From Cadophora sp. MPI-SDFR-AT-0126 (taxonomy: Eukaryota > Ascomycota > Leotiomycetes > Helotiales > Ploettnerulaceae), in NCBI GenBank assembly GCA_020747065.1, contig JAGMVK010000015.1, positions 682,001-746,000 of the forward strand: a stretch of DNA of 64,000 nucleotides, written 5' to 3'. Under the pieces are notes generated by a model that saw only the letters and a list, made by a program, of their open reading frames with translations, was not told the DNA's origin and made no database searches. Position 1 is the first letter of the stretch. Every line of letters starts with the position of its first letter. A program made the translations under genes and the position numbers. This document shows, in pieces, positions 23,587 to 35,870 of this stretch.

Positions 23587-25091
23587 ATGCGCTCACTATT
23601 CAGGATTATCTTGTGCACAGCACTTCTCGCATCTACCTCCCTGGCTACATATTCCCACAAAAAGACCTGCACGGATTACGAGATTCCAGTTACGCCAGCA
23701 TCCGTCAATCTCGTCTGGGGAAAGAAGTTCGAGACAAACTTTGACGTTGTTGACTTCGTCAGCAACATCAACAGCAGAACAGCAGCCACTTCATTTAACC
23801 CGTATGACTTGACTACAGCTCCGGCCCTGACGACTGCTTCTTATACAATCTCGGCGACATTCTGCACACCAAAGAATGGCGCGACGGGAACTGTTTTGCT
23901 GCTGAGCCATGGATTGAATTTTGACCGAAGGTGGGGCTTGTCGTTACACTAGAGCCCGAGACCAAGTATCTGATTGACATATATAGCTATTGGGATCCTG
24001 AGGTCTCCAAAGAAAAGTACAGCTTCGTGGATTGGGCGATCGCACGAGGCTATTCTGTCTTCTACTACGATCGACTCGGGGTTGGAAAGTCTACCTTGTA
24101 AGTGAACCAAATTCGTTCTGGCAGGTGTAGCTAATCATACACACCCAGGGTATCCGGCTACATCAATCAAGCATCAATTCAAATTGCCATTTTAGAGGAG
24201 CTTGCTACTTCAGTTCGCGCTGGGAAATACACTGGCGCTTTCGGAACCCCCAAGTCGCTCGTCCTGATTGGCCACAGTTTCGGAAGCGTGCTCTCAGCAG
24301 CTCTCGTCACAGCAGCACCATCCATTGCTGAAGGCTTGGTATTGACGGGTACGTATGCCAGCTGATTAGAAAACTATGCGCTCAATGAACATAGGTTTCA
24401 GCTTCAACGGTACAAACGGGGCCGACTTTCTTGAAGCATTTCAGCCTCGAATTGCATCTGACGAGAGTTCAAAATGGAAGGCGCTGGACACTGTACGTTT
24501 TTCGTAACTGATTCTCAAACATATCTGAAGCACATCTACTCATCAAGAAACCAGGGATATCTCACACCAACAGATATTTACTCGAATGTCAATGTGTAAG
24601 CGAGCACCTTCCCATTTTCCTACCAAAATCCTGAACCAAAGTAGATTCTTCAAAGCTCCAGACTACGACGTAGGTATTGCCAAATATGCACATAGAAACA
24701 GACAACCATTCGGTATCAATGAAGCCACTTCTGGTGGACTGGCTGACCTAGCGCCTCTGAACTTCACAGGTCCAGCGATGGTGAGTTCCCAGATCAAAAC
24801 ATCACGTGAATGGGCTCTGATTCTGGGACAGGTCATAGCAGGACAATTCGATCTGATCTTTTGTACTGGACAGTAAGTTATGATAGCTTTAAGCAGATCT
24901 ACGAGCTTGGAAACTGACAGTGGAGTAGATGCGATGAAGTGATTGAGCACCCTGCCAAAGAGATTTTCAGTCAAGCGAAAGCATTCAAGGCGGTCAGCTA
25001 CCCGGGGGCTGGGCATGGTCTGAACTTCGCTTTAAATGCTACGGGAGCGTTTGAATTGATTACCGAATTCCTATTTACCAATGGGCTTTGA
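23587..25091 (+). CDS. Secreted alpha/beta hydrolase
   Basis: This is a predicted extracellular esterase/lipase-type hydrolase. Seven exons (23587-23930, 23987-24097, 24149-24348, 24395-24492, 24555-24595, 24645-24872, 24929-25091) join in frame to 394 residues. An N-terminal signal peptide is clear (RIILCTALLASTSLATY). The oxyanion-type strand LLLSHGLNFDRS is followed by YYDRLGVGKST and the nucleophile elbow IGHSFGS. A conserved His lies in YPGAGHGLN near the C-terminus. The six short introns all use GT-AG sites. The substrate is unknown. Confidence 0.88.
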
Positions 25092-25984
25092 TGATATCGA
25101 CAGAGTAGCTGAGTTCTGGAAGAGGGCAAACTGAACTGTTGGCCAATCTGAATAATGCTACCAAATCTCACTTCATCAAACTCTGTATTTGACACTTGCT
25201 CCACGAGTTCTCCTCCCTTTAAGTTCCGTCTCATCCTCTCATCTCTCTCACTAGCATACTCTTGCTCCGCCGTCCGTAATATTAATTCCATGACGTTGAG
25301 TTAAAGCTTGCGTACAAAGAGCTCCATGAGTACTAGATACCCTTTAACGTACACGATCGACTTGTTCTCGACGATTTAAAAGCCTTTTGTAAGTTACCAT
25401 ACTTCAGATGTCCAGCTGGGTTGGAAGTGCGAGGAGGCTGTATGATGAAAGGAAATAGCTTGCGGAACTCGAAATTTGACTTGCTGTGAAGGGTAACTGG
25501 AGTAATGCAACCAGTTGATGGAGGAAGAGCAACGAATGCCACTTATCAAGCATAGCTTGATCACTGACGAGGGCATTTAATTTCACTTCTGGAAAGCAAA
25601 ATCAAGAAACTGGGAGAGAATTCGGCCATTGAAAGGCACCACTTGGTCTCATCTGTCCATGCTGTCTGTCTTCATCCACCACTGACCATTCGGGTGAGCA
25701 AGCTCGGCAAGAAGGTCGTAGAAGACGTTATACCACTTGAAAGAAGTCTTGAGAAGTTCTGTTCAAGTCAAATACTGAGGGTACGAATAATCTAAACCTG
25801 CTTCCCCCATTGAAGCCAGAATTCACAGCAATTTCATACAATGCTTCAAGATTTTGCTTATTCATTGCCATTTCGTAATCTGGCTCAATGGGCAAAGGCT
25901 AGAAAACAACCCTTTATGCAGTGCAACACCAGATTCCGTCCCAAGCCAAATAACTTATCACCCACCCAGCCCCAACCAACCCAT
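25092..25984. other. Spacer between convergent genes
   Basis: It holds the 3' flanks of the hydrolase and of eL20. The short minus-strand open frames at 25333-25586 overlap each other and look non-coding. Confidence 0.5.
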
Positions 25985-27054
25985 TCAGTAGAAAGTCGAT
26001 GGTCTGGTTCCGGAGAAGATCTTCTTGCCAGCAGCCTTGGATACGCGGTGAGGAAGGGGGAATTTGAGGTCCTTGGTGAGGAGTTGCTTGATGTAGGGGC
26101 GCTTGACATCATCGGTCTTCTCGAGCTCGACGACCTTGAGGATCTGGGATTTGTTAGTATTTTGTGAAGAGACTGATTGACAAATGTGGGCATACGTGAA
26201 CGGAACGGAAACGGGAGCGATGTCTGGCGGCCATATCTTGGTACATAGCCTCAACGGCATCGGTTCTTGACATCTCACGGTACTCCTTGTACATGTTGTG
26301 GGTACCAGAGCGGGAATCATATCGGATCCAGATACCGAAGTTCTTGACCTTCATTGGGCGCTTCTCGTGGATCTGTGGACTTCGTCAGTACCTAGGAATG
26401 CCGGCGCATATCGAAATAACGTACGACGTTCAAGCTGACGATCTCTCCGTTCGCCTTCTTGACCTTTCGGAGCTTCATCAAGAAGTACCAGAAACGAGAC
26501 TTTGCAACCACGGTGTTGGGTGCAAAGATTCTCATTCGGTACAACTTTGGTGCCGGGTTTGCCTCAGATGGCAGATGGCGGCCAATGACCTGGTATTCCG
26601 TAAGACGACCTGCGGTGGTATGTTAGCCTTTTGATCGATGCTGTACTGCTCCGGATTTCTTGGCTGGATAGAGGATGTGCGCGGAGATTCATAGTCGGTG
26701 CTGCATGAATTCCGGTGTTATCGAAGCCTGTAATTGACGGCAGGCTCTGCGTAGTCTGCAATTTCTGTCTGTTCCAGATTTTGTCAAGTTGTTCCTTATT
26801 GGGGTAGAAATTGCACCGTTCGAACTCGTCTTCCAAAATCTCCAACCTTGCCCTCCGCCATCCAGTGTGTCGTTGGCATTACTCCATGACCCTCACTCCG
26901 CCATCTGATTCAATTTTGTCCACTCTGATATAACTTGCAGCTTCCCCTGGCTTCATGGTGTCGTCGCAGAATTTTCATCGCATCGTCCAAGTCGAATTGC
27001 GCCTGGTCCGGATCCAGTGGTAGAAGGAAGAGAGGAAATCTAGAGCTTACCCAT
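25985..27054 (-). CDS. rpl20: 60S ribosomal protein eL20 (L18a)
   Basis: This is a structural protein of the large cytosolic ribosomal subunit. Exons are 27054-27051 (only ATGG), 26609-26425, 26372-26196 and 26143-25985, giving exactly 174 residues. The N-terminus reads [15 protein letters not shown]. Conserved blocks are [64 protein letters not shown] and the C-terminus [14 protein letters not shown]. The first intron is 441 bases, far longer than the others here, and begins one base after the start codon. Such tiny first exons occur in other fungal ribosomal protein genes. No antisense or intron-hosted RNA could be assigned in that intron. Confidence 0.96.
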
Positions 27055-27536
27055 CTTCGAGGAGTCAGTAATTGAATGAGATGCAATGGCTTGCAGAGGT
27101 GTAGAAGCACTCACTTTGTGTATCGGTGGTCGTTGTCGATGTTGTCGTTGAAGTTGGTCGCGAAGTTCTTCTTGAATTTCGCCCACGTAGGGTTTTCAGA
27201 ATTGCAGCCCTCGTGCGGGACACTAGACAGTTTGCGGCTAGTGGGCTTGGCATCAGATGTCTCCAGCTGCCAAACAAACAAACAGCAAGCGCGAACAAGG
27301 GCAGCGATTGAAGACCTCTCTTTCGAGCAGGTAATCTGGTCATCTGTCATCATCATCGAAATCTCATTCCCAACGCTTCAATATCCGCACAACTCCAAGT
27401 CATGCCGTCAAGTTGACAGCACAAGCCGAGAACCACGACTACAACCTCACGATTCAGGCAATCAAAGTCACGAGACATTACATGAAGTTCATGAAATTCC
27501 ACGATTTCTCAGCAAACAACATACAATAAGTTCAAG
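27055..27536. promoter_or_regulatory. Divergent promoter region, rpl20 / csn12
   Basis: The start codons of eL20 (leftward, 27054) and Csn12 (rightward, 27537) face away from each other across 482 bases. The segment must therefore carry both promoters and both 5' leaders. No specific site is assigned. Confidence 0.55.
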
Positions 27537-29494
27537 ATGGACGCGGTATTCAACAATTTCAGAACGGCCTATGAGACAGGCAATGGATATGAGCTGTCCC
27601 AGACTCTTTCTCCCATACCTCCTGCCTCAGATCCAGACCGACTCGACAGGTTCCATCGCAGTACGAACTTCCAACATGTCCAGAGAGATTTTAAGAACCG
27701 GATCATGAACAATCATGCCTCTCCGTTCACTCTTCCGGCAGAGGAGGGTAATGGATGGGTAGATGTCTATCACGCGTACTGGAAAGCTGTTGGCGAGATA
27801 TTGAGGGCGGAAGCTGCTGCAAAGACGAATCCAAAGGTACGAGACCTTCCTATAGTAATATTTGAGCTTCCATGGCAACCGACCATAAAGACGGGCTCTT
27901 GCACGAGGGATCAAAACGCATTTCCTTGTTAACATCATGCATATCACGTGATATCGAAATTGCCAACGGCAAAGCAGAGGGCGGGAATTCCAGCTAATTC
28001 TCTCAGGTGTCATGGGTCAAAGTCTACGAATCGTGGCGCGATATGACCATTTCTCTGATTAGAGGTTATACCAATTGCGGATTCGAAGCCTGGACTGTGC
28101 CCTGCCTGTACGTGGCAGGCAAATACTTGAGAATCTTTGCCATCAAGGCAGATGAGGGCGTTGCAAGCACATCCGGATCAGTCACCAATTTTGACGACTT
28201 CAATCCTGAGGCCGAGAAGAATGAAAAATTGGAGGATGCGGCCAGACATCTGAACAGGATCTTCACGATATGTCTCAGCGACAGGTAAAGCAGGCAACTA
28301 GACGTCGGCCAACATTGCTAATGCCCTGTAGAGCACCTCTCGAAGAATCCCGAAAATGGGGCCTCTACAACATCATCAATCTACTGTTCAAGACGTACTT
28401 CAAGCTCAACTCCATCAGTCTCTCGAAGAATATCCTCAAGGCAATTCAAGCCTATCGAGGCGATATGCCGACATTAGATGCCTTTCCTAAAGCACATCAA
28501 GTGACGTTCAAATACTATGTTGGAGTCATCTATTTCCTCGAGGAAGCTTACGAAGAGGTTTGCCTGCCGCCATTACAGACTGCCAAGACACTGACATCCA
28601 CACCAGGCCGAAAAACATCTGACTGAAGCCTGGCAAATGTGCCACAGGGACTCGATCCGTAACAAAGAGTGAGTTCGCAGCGATCAGCATGCAGTCCAAA
28701 CTGCGAATGCCCAACCAGAATTGACACATCACAGATTAATCCTCACCTATCTCATCCCCTGCCACCTCCTCACCACCCACACCTTACCAAGCAGCGCTCT
28801 ATTGGCACCCTATCCACGTTTGCAAGCCCTATTCCTCCCACTGTCCCGCTGTATCAAAGCGGGCGATCTGGCAGGCTTCGATGCTGCTCTTGTGGCAGGC
28901 GAAGACGAATTTACAAAACGCCGCATCTACCTAACGCTCGAGCGCGGCCGAGATATCGCCTTGCGCAACCTACTCCGAAAAGTGTTCATCTTCGGTGGTT
29001 TCGAGGAGAATCCAAAGGATCCAGCTGCACCTCCTGTGAGGAAGACTAGGATTCCCGTGAGTGATTTTGGAGCGGCGATCAGTTTGGGAAGTAAGGAGAC
29101 GATGGATAGTGACGAGGTGGAGTGTTTACTTTCGACGATGATTTATAAGGTATTTGTTTCTCTCTTCATCATCACACCCGTGTCATCCAAACTATCATCA
29201 GCAAAATTTCTTGCCTAGCTGCCAGCCCCCTTTTCATCAAACCGAGGTTGGCTCCGTTTGTTTTTGCGACAGGAGCCTGGCCAGGCAACGCCCCTTATCG
29301 CCTCGCCTAAGCTGCCTCGTTCACCAACATTCACCAGTCCTCACACCCCATCACAACACACCCAGCAAAACCTCATCCTAACCCATGTACATCACTAACA
29401 CCACCCATAGAACCTAATGAAAGGCTACATCGCCCGTGAGCGCGGAATCGTCGTTCTCAGTAAAGGCGGAGCCTTCCCTGGCACTGGTGTTTGA
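27537..29494 (+). CDS. csn12: Csn12-like PCI-domain protein
   Basis: Csn12 is a PCI-domain protein related to Thp1/PCID2, associated with the COP9 signalosome in yeast and with mRNA processing. Six exons (27537-27836, 28007-28284, 28332-28557, 28607-28668, 28735-29149, 29411-29494) join in frame to 454 residues. The helical repeat part includes [32 protein letters not shown] and [21 protein letters not shown]. The PCI end has LALAP-like segments around [19 protein letters not shown] and the winged-helix part [20 protein letters not shown]. The last exon ends the protein with [20 protein letters not shown]. Length is close to yeast Csn12. Confidence 0.9.
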
Positions 29495-31586
29495 ATTGGG
29501 CCCCCACCAACAATTTTGCCACCTCATCGCATCGGATCATATACCACGCCAGGCCACAACAACCAAGCCAAACCGATCTTTCGGTATCATGCTCTCCGCT
29601 TCTGTGCAGCTTGCACTTCCTCTTGATTGTACTCCCGAGGTGGGACCTGCTATTGCTCAGGATGAAGTCAGTCATATGTATCGTACTATACCCAACCAAA
29701 CGCTTTCGATCACCACACTACTTTTTGCCTTGCCTGCCTTGCCCTGCCATGCCACCTCCGAATCTCGCCGATCGATGGACAAACGGACGAGTCACAGACG
29801 ATCCCCTCGGTGAACACATTCATCCTCACAATACGGCATCAATCAGCACTCCACTCACCCACATTCACATTTTGGAACATCTCACAACACACAGCGTTAG
29901 CTACACACCCAAAACAACCCTTACACCCAAAATACCAACCCAACCCCAACCACTTACCACATTAGTGCACTACACTGAACCACTCCACCCCGCCGGCACG
30001 CTACTGCACCAATCCAATCCTCATCCTCTTCGCAACCTCTCACCCCCGTCTACCCAACCTAGCACCACCGCAAAAGCAGCACTGCATTCCATCCATCAGC
30101 CGTGACTCATACGGCACGGTCCCCTATCCGTTGGAACCTTCCTTCTTCCAGCCCACGCCCCTAGTCCTCCAGCCATTGACGAATCATCTCCTCGCACACA
30201 TATTCCATTACAGGGTATGCTGTAAGGATTTATTCTAGCCAGACTAGCTTGGAGGCTGAACCTCGAGGTTTTTAGGTTTTGGGTTTTGGGTTAGGTTGAG
30301 GGGGTGGCGATGTTCGTTTTCTTCTAGGGGGGTTTGGTATGGGAAGGAAAGGAAAGGGGAGGGAGGTGGATAGGGGATGAGCTAATGCAAGCACTTTAGC
30401 TGATAAGGAGTTGTGTTGTGGTGTGGTAGCAACACTGGAGACTGCATGATTAATGAGGCTGTTTTGTGCTGTGGTGATGGTTTGTGATGGCCGATTTTGC
30501 TGTTCCCGTCTACAACACTGCTTTGAGGCTCGATCTCAGGCTCACTCACCTCAAGGAAATTGCCGAAAATGAAGATATACTCAAAATCAGCTCTACTTAG
30601 TCATTTTCATTAATTTTCGATTTCCTGTATTGAAGTGATATTGATTGATATAGCCAGCCTATCAAAATTTCCAATCCTCGTTAGCTTGCTTGCATTCCGT
30701 CCAGCTCTCTTCAGTCTGCTCTGAGAATACTTTGCCAGTCTTGAAAAGCTGATTTTTCGCTCATGCGCTACAAAAACAACCGCAGGGTTTCTTGCAAACA
30801 CGCATATTCCTCAAATTCTCGCTTCGATCTCTGTCTCCGCCTCGATCAAAGCGTTTCTTTCTCGCATTCCGCAAGAACTACCGAAGTAGAAAAATCGACA
30901 CATTCTCGAAAGCTCAATACGATATCGAGAAGCGAAACGATCGCTCAAAGAAAGAAGAAATGCCATCAAAAATATAATACATAGAAGTAGATAGTACACA
31001 TGGCTTTCTGCTTGCTCGTCCCACTTTTTTTGGTTGGTGATAAACTGCTGATGGAAAGACATCGACGCGACATGACATGATTCAACTCGACTGTGTGGTA
31101 GTGCACAGGAGGATAGAGGAAATGAAAGCGGAAGATGAAATAATAACGTGACAGGCAGAGAAGATGGCGACAGACAAGTAGGCAGAGAGGCAGACCAAAC
31201 AGGAGACAGTACAAGTCTAAGAAAGAAGCGAGAAGGAAAAATACAGTGTCAAGAGAGAAAGATCAACAGTCCGGCTAAAGTACCAGAACAATAATCAGAG
31301 AGCAGAAGCAGCTGCTGGTGTAGAAGAGTAGTGATACAAGTGTGGTTGTTGTTGTGTTGTGAGGGTCCAGAAAGTAAAACAAAGCCATCCAATCTCCAAA
31401 CGCCTGGTATCAAATCAAAGTCGTAAAACCCGTTCGCCAAATGTTGTTTATCGTGTATCTTCCAAGGAGAGTATGAAGCCAAGACATGCGAGAGTCGAAA
31501 TGGAGGAGATATCTGTCGACAAGAATGAGATGAGGAGATGAGCCCTAGGAGAGAATTATGGAACAGGTCATGAGACAGCCGAGTCA
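29495..31586. other. Long spacer, no gene seen
   Basis: The plus strand at 29815-30080 is C/A-rich and its 204-codon open frame is low complexity (Pro, Thr, His). Bases 30600-31250 have short open frames on both strands without recognisable content. Some of this may be 3' UTR of Csn12 and of the BTB gene. Confidence 0.5.
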
Positions 31587-32719
31587 TCAGTGATGAGTTC
31601 GCACGCTGCGAGGTGAGCCACTATTACTCGTCAGTACATAGTCACAAGATCGAAACCTCGATAGAGAGGTTGAGTAATGTTGAGGCTCAGAAGACAGAGA
31701 AGACTTACGCAATCGATGCAACGTCATCGACATGATTGCACAATGCAACGAAGAGATCGAAGAATAGCTGGGACCCGCCGGCTTGCATCTCCATCTGCAT
31801 GGTTCCACTGCGCTTGAATGTGCCGCGGCTGCGAATTATGAGAGCGAGGTAGTGTGCTCGAAGCTTCGAGTCGGTGTCAGGTGTGTTGGCGTAGGCATAA
31901 CGTGCAGATGATAGGATGGTGCTGCATTGAATGCCAGATTCTATTGAGGGTGATGGTTAGTTTAGGATCTTGACGATCACCGATGATGAATGTTGATTGA
32001 ATATTGATAATGACTGCCGATGGATGTCTTGAAAGATGTCCATGAATAGCGGAACAAAGAAAGCGGAAAGACTCACGTAGACCCTGCTTCCGCAACGCAA
32101 CTCTCTTTAATTCATCCAAGCCATACTTCTCTGCTGTGCAATAAATAACTGTATCCTTCAACAGCTCTCCATCAACGCCGTGATGATACACTGTACTCTC
32201 CACGCTTCCCGTGCCACCATCGCCAGTCTCCAACTCCCACGAGTTCCTCCGCTTATTATGTATGAGTCGAGGATAGTAGTCGCCTTTGTAGAGGTATTCG
32301 AGGACCGAGGAGAAGATCTCAGGTTCTTCGTCAGGAAGAGAGATGCGTTTCGCGGAAGCTGCTTCCATGAATTGTCCGCGGCAGGCAGCTTGGAAGAATG
32401 GAGATATGCAGAGTACGTCCTCGTGTGCAGCGAATAGTCGTTGTTCACGTCCGACGACGAGTGTGATAATTGAGGAGGTTAGGGTACTGTGCAAGAGATG
32501 ATTAGCGACCGTACAAATTGTCTGCAAGAAGGTTTGGGATGCTTTGGGATGCTTTACTTACCTGCTCGTCGGATTTGTTTCTTCGTTCGGGGGCCTGCGG
32601 GTTGATCTCTCTGTCCGATTCTTCGACACTGCGTGTTCTCGAAAAGAAGACTTCTTTGTGCCTCGTCGACTTCTCGAGAAACTCTCCGTCTGTGATTTGT
32701 TGACGTTTCTGCTGAACAT
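31587..32719 (-). CDS. BTB/POZ domain protein
   Basis: BTB domains mediate protein contacts, often as adaptors for cullin-3 ligases. Four exons (32719-32562, 32486-32077, 31940-31709, 31620-31587) give about 277 residues. The ATG at 32719 keeps frame across the GTAAGT/CACAG join. The Arg/Ser-rich N-terminus is followed by the BTB fold: IITLVVGREQRLFAAHEDVL, SPFFQAACRGQFMEA, LPDEEPEIFSSVLEYLYKGD, and VIYCTAEKYGLDELKRVAL. The C-terminal part (SSARYAYANTPDTDSKLRAH) is typical of fungal single-BTB proteins. The very short last exon is the least certain part. The partner is unknown. Confidence 0.85.
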
Positions 32720-34554
32720 TCTCGGGCGCTGTAATTAATGCCTCGGTCGGGATATCGTGAGAAGGTATTGATCGGCAGATGTTGTAGAGTTGCCTGGTTA
32801 GTTGTACAGAGCTGTTTCATCCAAATCCCCCGTTTTTGTCGTCGATGTGTGGTAATTGTCGGATTGTCGATTGATCGAGAGTCGAAGAGCCTTAGAAATG
32901 GTATGAAGAAGAGAAAACGAAAGAAGGAGAGGGAACAGCTATATATACCAGCATTCTATCACCGACCAAGGATGCCTACTGCAGGCAAAAGTGCGGCATG
33001 TTTGTCAAGGCGGCCTCGGGGGACGCGTTTGGGGCGCGCCTTGGGCAGGGAACAGAAAAATCACTTTACACGAAAAGGGCACCACAGCCCGTGACTCAAG
33101 GTCACATGGCCTGACTTTCTGCCTCGTCGCGGCATTTATCCCAGCTCCCCGGGTTGGTGCAGCGAATGGGCTGAGAGGAGAACTAAAAGCAGCAAGAGAG
33201 TGTGAGACAGATTTGCAGGGGAATATGATGGATGCGGTTTGGTACGATGACTGAGCGGAGATGGCTGGTGGATGCCCGGTCTGCGTCCAGAAAAGAAATA
33301 CCAGGCAAACGGGCGTATGCGACACTGTAGAATTCGAAAGAGCAGTGAGGAAACTTGCCTCGGATGAGTGGAAATATAAATGCAATCCATAGACTGGTAT
33401 CATGCACACTTGTGCTGTTGCCTTGGGATATGGGTGAGAGATGGAAACAGTTTATGAAGGTTCACCAGCATGAAGGTTTAACTTTCCACTAGGTTATGCC
33501 AAGACCCACTATTTTTCGGTTGCGGCTTCTAGCGTTGGGTGTGGATGATCCCTGCCTGACCCTTGCCAGCAGCCCCTGAATCGATCCTGGGCTTGTTTTC
33601 TTCTTCCACTTCCGGTCTGTTCTGTATGATGGTATTATATCCGACAGTCACATTAAGGCGAGCAGTCTTCCTGTGGAAACGGTGCCACAGCAGTTAACAG
33701 TAATCGAGGCAAAAGGGCAAAGTAGGAAGACGGTCAGTCAACCTGCTGATACGGACATAGAAACTCAATAGAAAATCCGCTCTTTGGTATACGGCATATT
33801 GATTGATACATTAATTTTCAAGTGATGAGAGAAAGATCAGAGGCTTGGACTGGGAGGGTGAGTGCTCAGAAATGGCAGAATATCCAGAAGTAGATGATGG
33901 GAGATACTGAGGGGGGAATGATCGTGAAAGTTACGAAGGGGATTGATGATGAGGATCCCTATACTACTGTTCGGCCAGAAACTCTGCTCTTGGGGGTGCT
34001 GCTCAAAGTCAGAGGTATCAGTAGCTCTGGTCGTAAGGCTCTTTGTGAGTGCCCAATATCCTCATGCATCTGTATGTCATTCGTCGATTACTGGGATGAA
34101 GTACCAAAGGCTACCATTTTGAACCTTCCCTGGTAGTTGAATCGCTGACGGGAAGGCATTATGTTGCCGTCTACCTCATTAAGTTACACCCAGCCGAAAC
34201 AATGTGAGATTCTTGGTGGCCAGTTCCTACTTGCCACGATTCCAGGCAGATTTTCTCGAGGCTGAATGACTTTCTTGTAAAAAATTTTTAACAACTTTTA
34301 TGATCCTTGGGAATCTTTTTGTACTACAGTCGCCAGCACTCGCAAGCAACGATGGACGGTCTTGCATCCCACGACCAGGGGAGGGGAGGGTGGCTGACTA
34401 AGCAAGCCACCACCCCTCCCGAGCCTGTTCATCTCTCAGCCACTATAACTCAACTATCATTCAATTCTATCACACAAAATCTAGGTTGATCTTGTCCCCT
34501 TTATCACACTACACAGCTCTACCGATACTCAAGCTCACAACAATTCAGTCAACC
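32720..34554. other. Long spacer without a supported gene
   Basis: About 1.8 kb separating the divergent BTB and SDR genes, so it holds both promoters. The open frame at 33894-34136 is short and has no recognisable features. Confidence 0.5.
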
Positions 34555-35489
34555 ATGGGAGCTCTCCTCATCCGAGGCCAGGACCTTGCTGGCAAAGTCG
34601 CTGTCATCACCGGAGCTTCAAGAGGTATCGGTCGAGCCATTGCATTAAACTTGGCTTCACGAGGTTGTTCAATCCTAGGCACATGTGTAACCACCGAAAG
34701 CATTGCCCTCATCAATTCCATGAATGAAGAAATCAACACCCACTTTAAGTCCTCGAGGCAAACACATAACGTCAAGATCCTCGGCATCAGTTGCAGCATC
34801 CTCTCCCCAACTTGCGCTCAAACTATCGCCGACACCGTTGTCGAGCATTTCTCCAGCCGTGTCGATATCTTCATCAATAATGCATCAGATGCTCGCGATG
34901 CTGTGCTTGGAGAGTTGACGGTGGACAGTATCCAGGAGAGCATGATTAGTAACATCCAGACCCCGGTCCTTATTGTTGAGGAGTTTGTCAAGAGAAAAAT
35001 GTTCCAGCCCGAAAGCAGAATCATTTACATCTCGTCAATACGGTCAAGACAACCGTGGTCTGGACAGCTGATGTACGCGGCTGGGAAGTCAGCGGGGGAG
35101 TCGCTGTGTCGGACATGGTCAATGGCGTTTGGAGGGAAAGAGGAGAAGGTGAGTCGCTTTCCGTTCTTTTTCCCCACAGCGAGTACATATTCTCTCACCC
35201 TTCTGCAGCTGTTCACATACACACCACTGACAGACGGCAGTTTTCCTTCATGGAAGGCACAACCGCCAATGCCGTGACAGTCGGCCTCACTGAGACCGAT
35301 TCGGTGATGAAGTGTCCACCTGATATGCTTGAAGTTTTCAAGGAGGAGTTCATCACTCTACAGTCATCTCCAAAGTTTGGTCAGCCTGAGGATGTTGCGG
35401 ATGTGGTAGGTATGCTTTGCAGTCGAGATGCGAGATGGATCACAGGGACTGTGGTCAGTGCAAGTGGAGGTGGGATAAAAATAGGATGA
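34555..35489 (+). CDS. Short-chain dehydrogenase/reductase
   Basis: This is a classical NAD(P)-dependent SDR. Exons 34555-35148 and 35241-35489 join in frame (GTGAGT/CGGCAG), giving 280 residues. The cofactor motif TGASRGIG is at about residues 18-25. NNAS is the structural Asn motif, IIYISS carries the catalytic Ser region, and the active-site Tyr-x3-Lys is in YAAGKSAGES. The C-terminus has the usual GQPEDVADVVGMLCS and WITGTVVSASGG. It resembles reductases of secondary-metabolism or carbonyl-reductase type, but no biosynthetic cluster surrounds it and the substrate is unknown. Confidence 0.92.
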
Positions 35490-35870
35490 TTCGATAGGCC
35501 AATAACGGATTGTTTTGATTCTAAGCGAGATTATATCCGACAGGAATCCATTGAGAAGTTTTGACAGATGGTCTTCGTCTATTTCAGCCTTTCGATCCAT
35601 CTTACCTCATACTCTATCGTGCCTCGTACCGGGTCGTAGTCGTACCCCATGAACTATCAAACGCTCTTAGAGCTGAGAAGCTTTCAAGAACATCCTGTCC
35701 AATCATGTTTGGGCTTGGCAACGCGGGGTAAGTCTTACCAAATTATCCACCTGAATTCTGAGCAGCTCACACTTGGTCTAGCACAACAACAAGAGGCACT
35801 AGATACCTGCCGCACTTCGAGTCATGGTAGTGACTACATCTTGAGCCAGATTTTCCAGTTGATAAAAACA

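Noticed and set aside
29491..30105. 204-codon plus-strand frame after Csn12
   Set aside because: Its Pro/Thr/His-rich composition comes from a C/A-rich spacer, and overlapping frames look alike.
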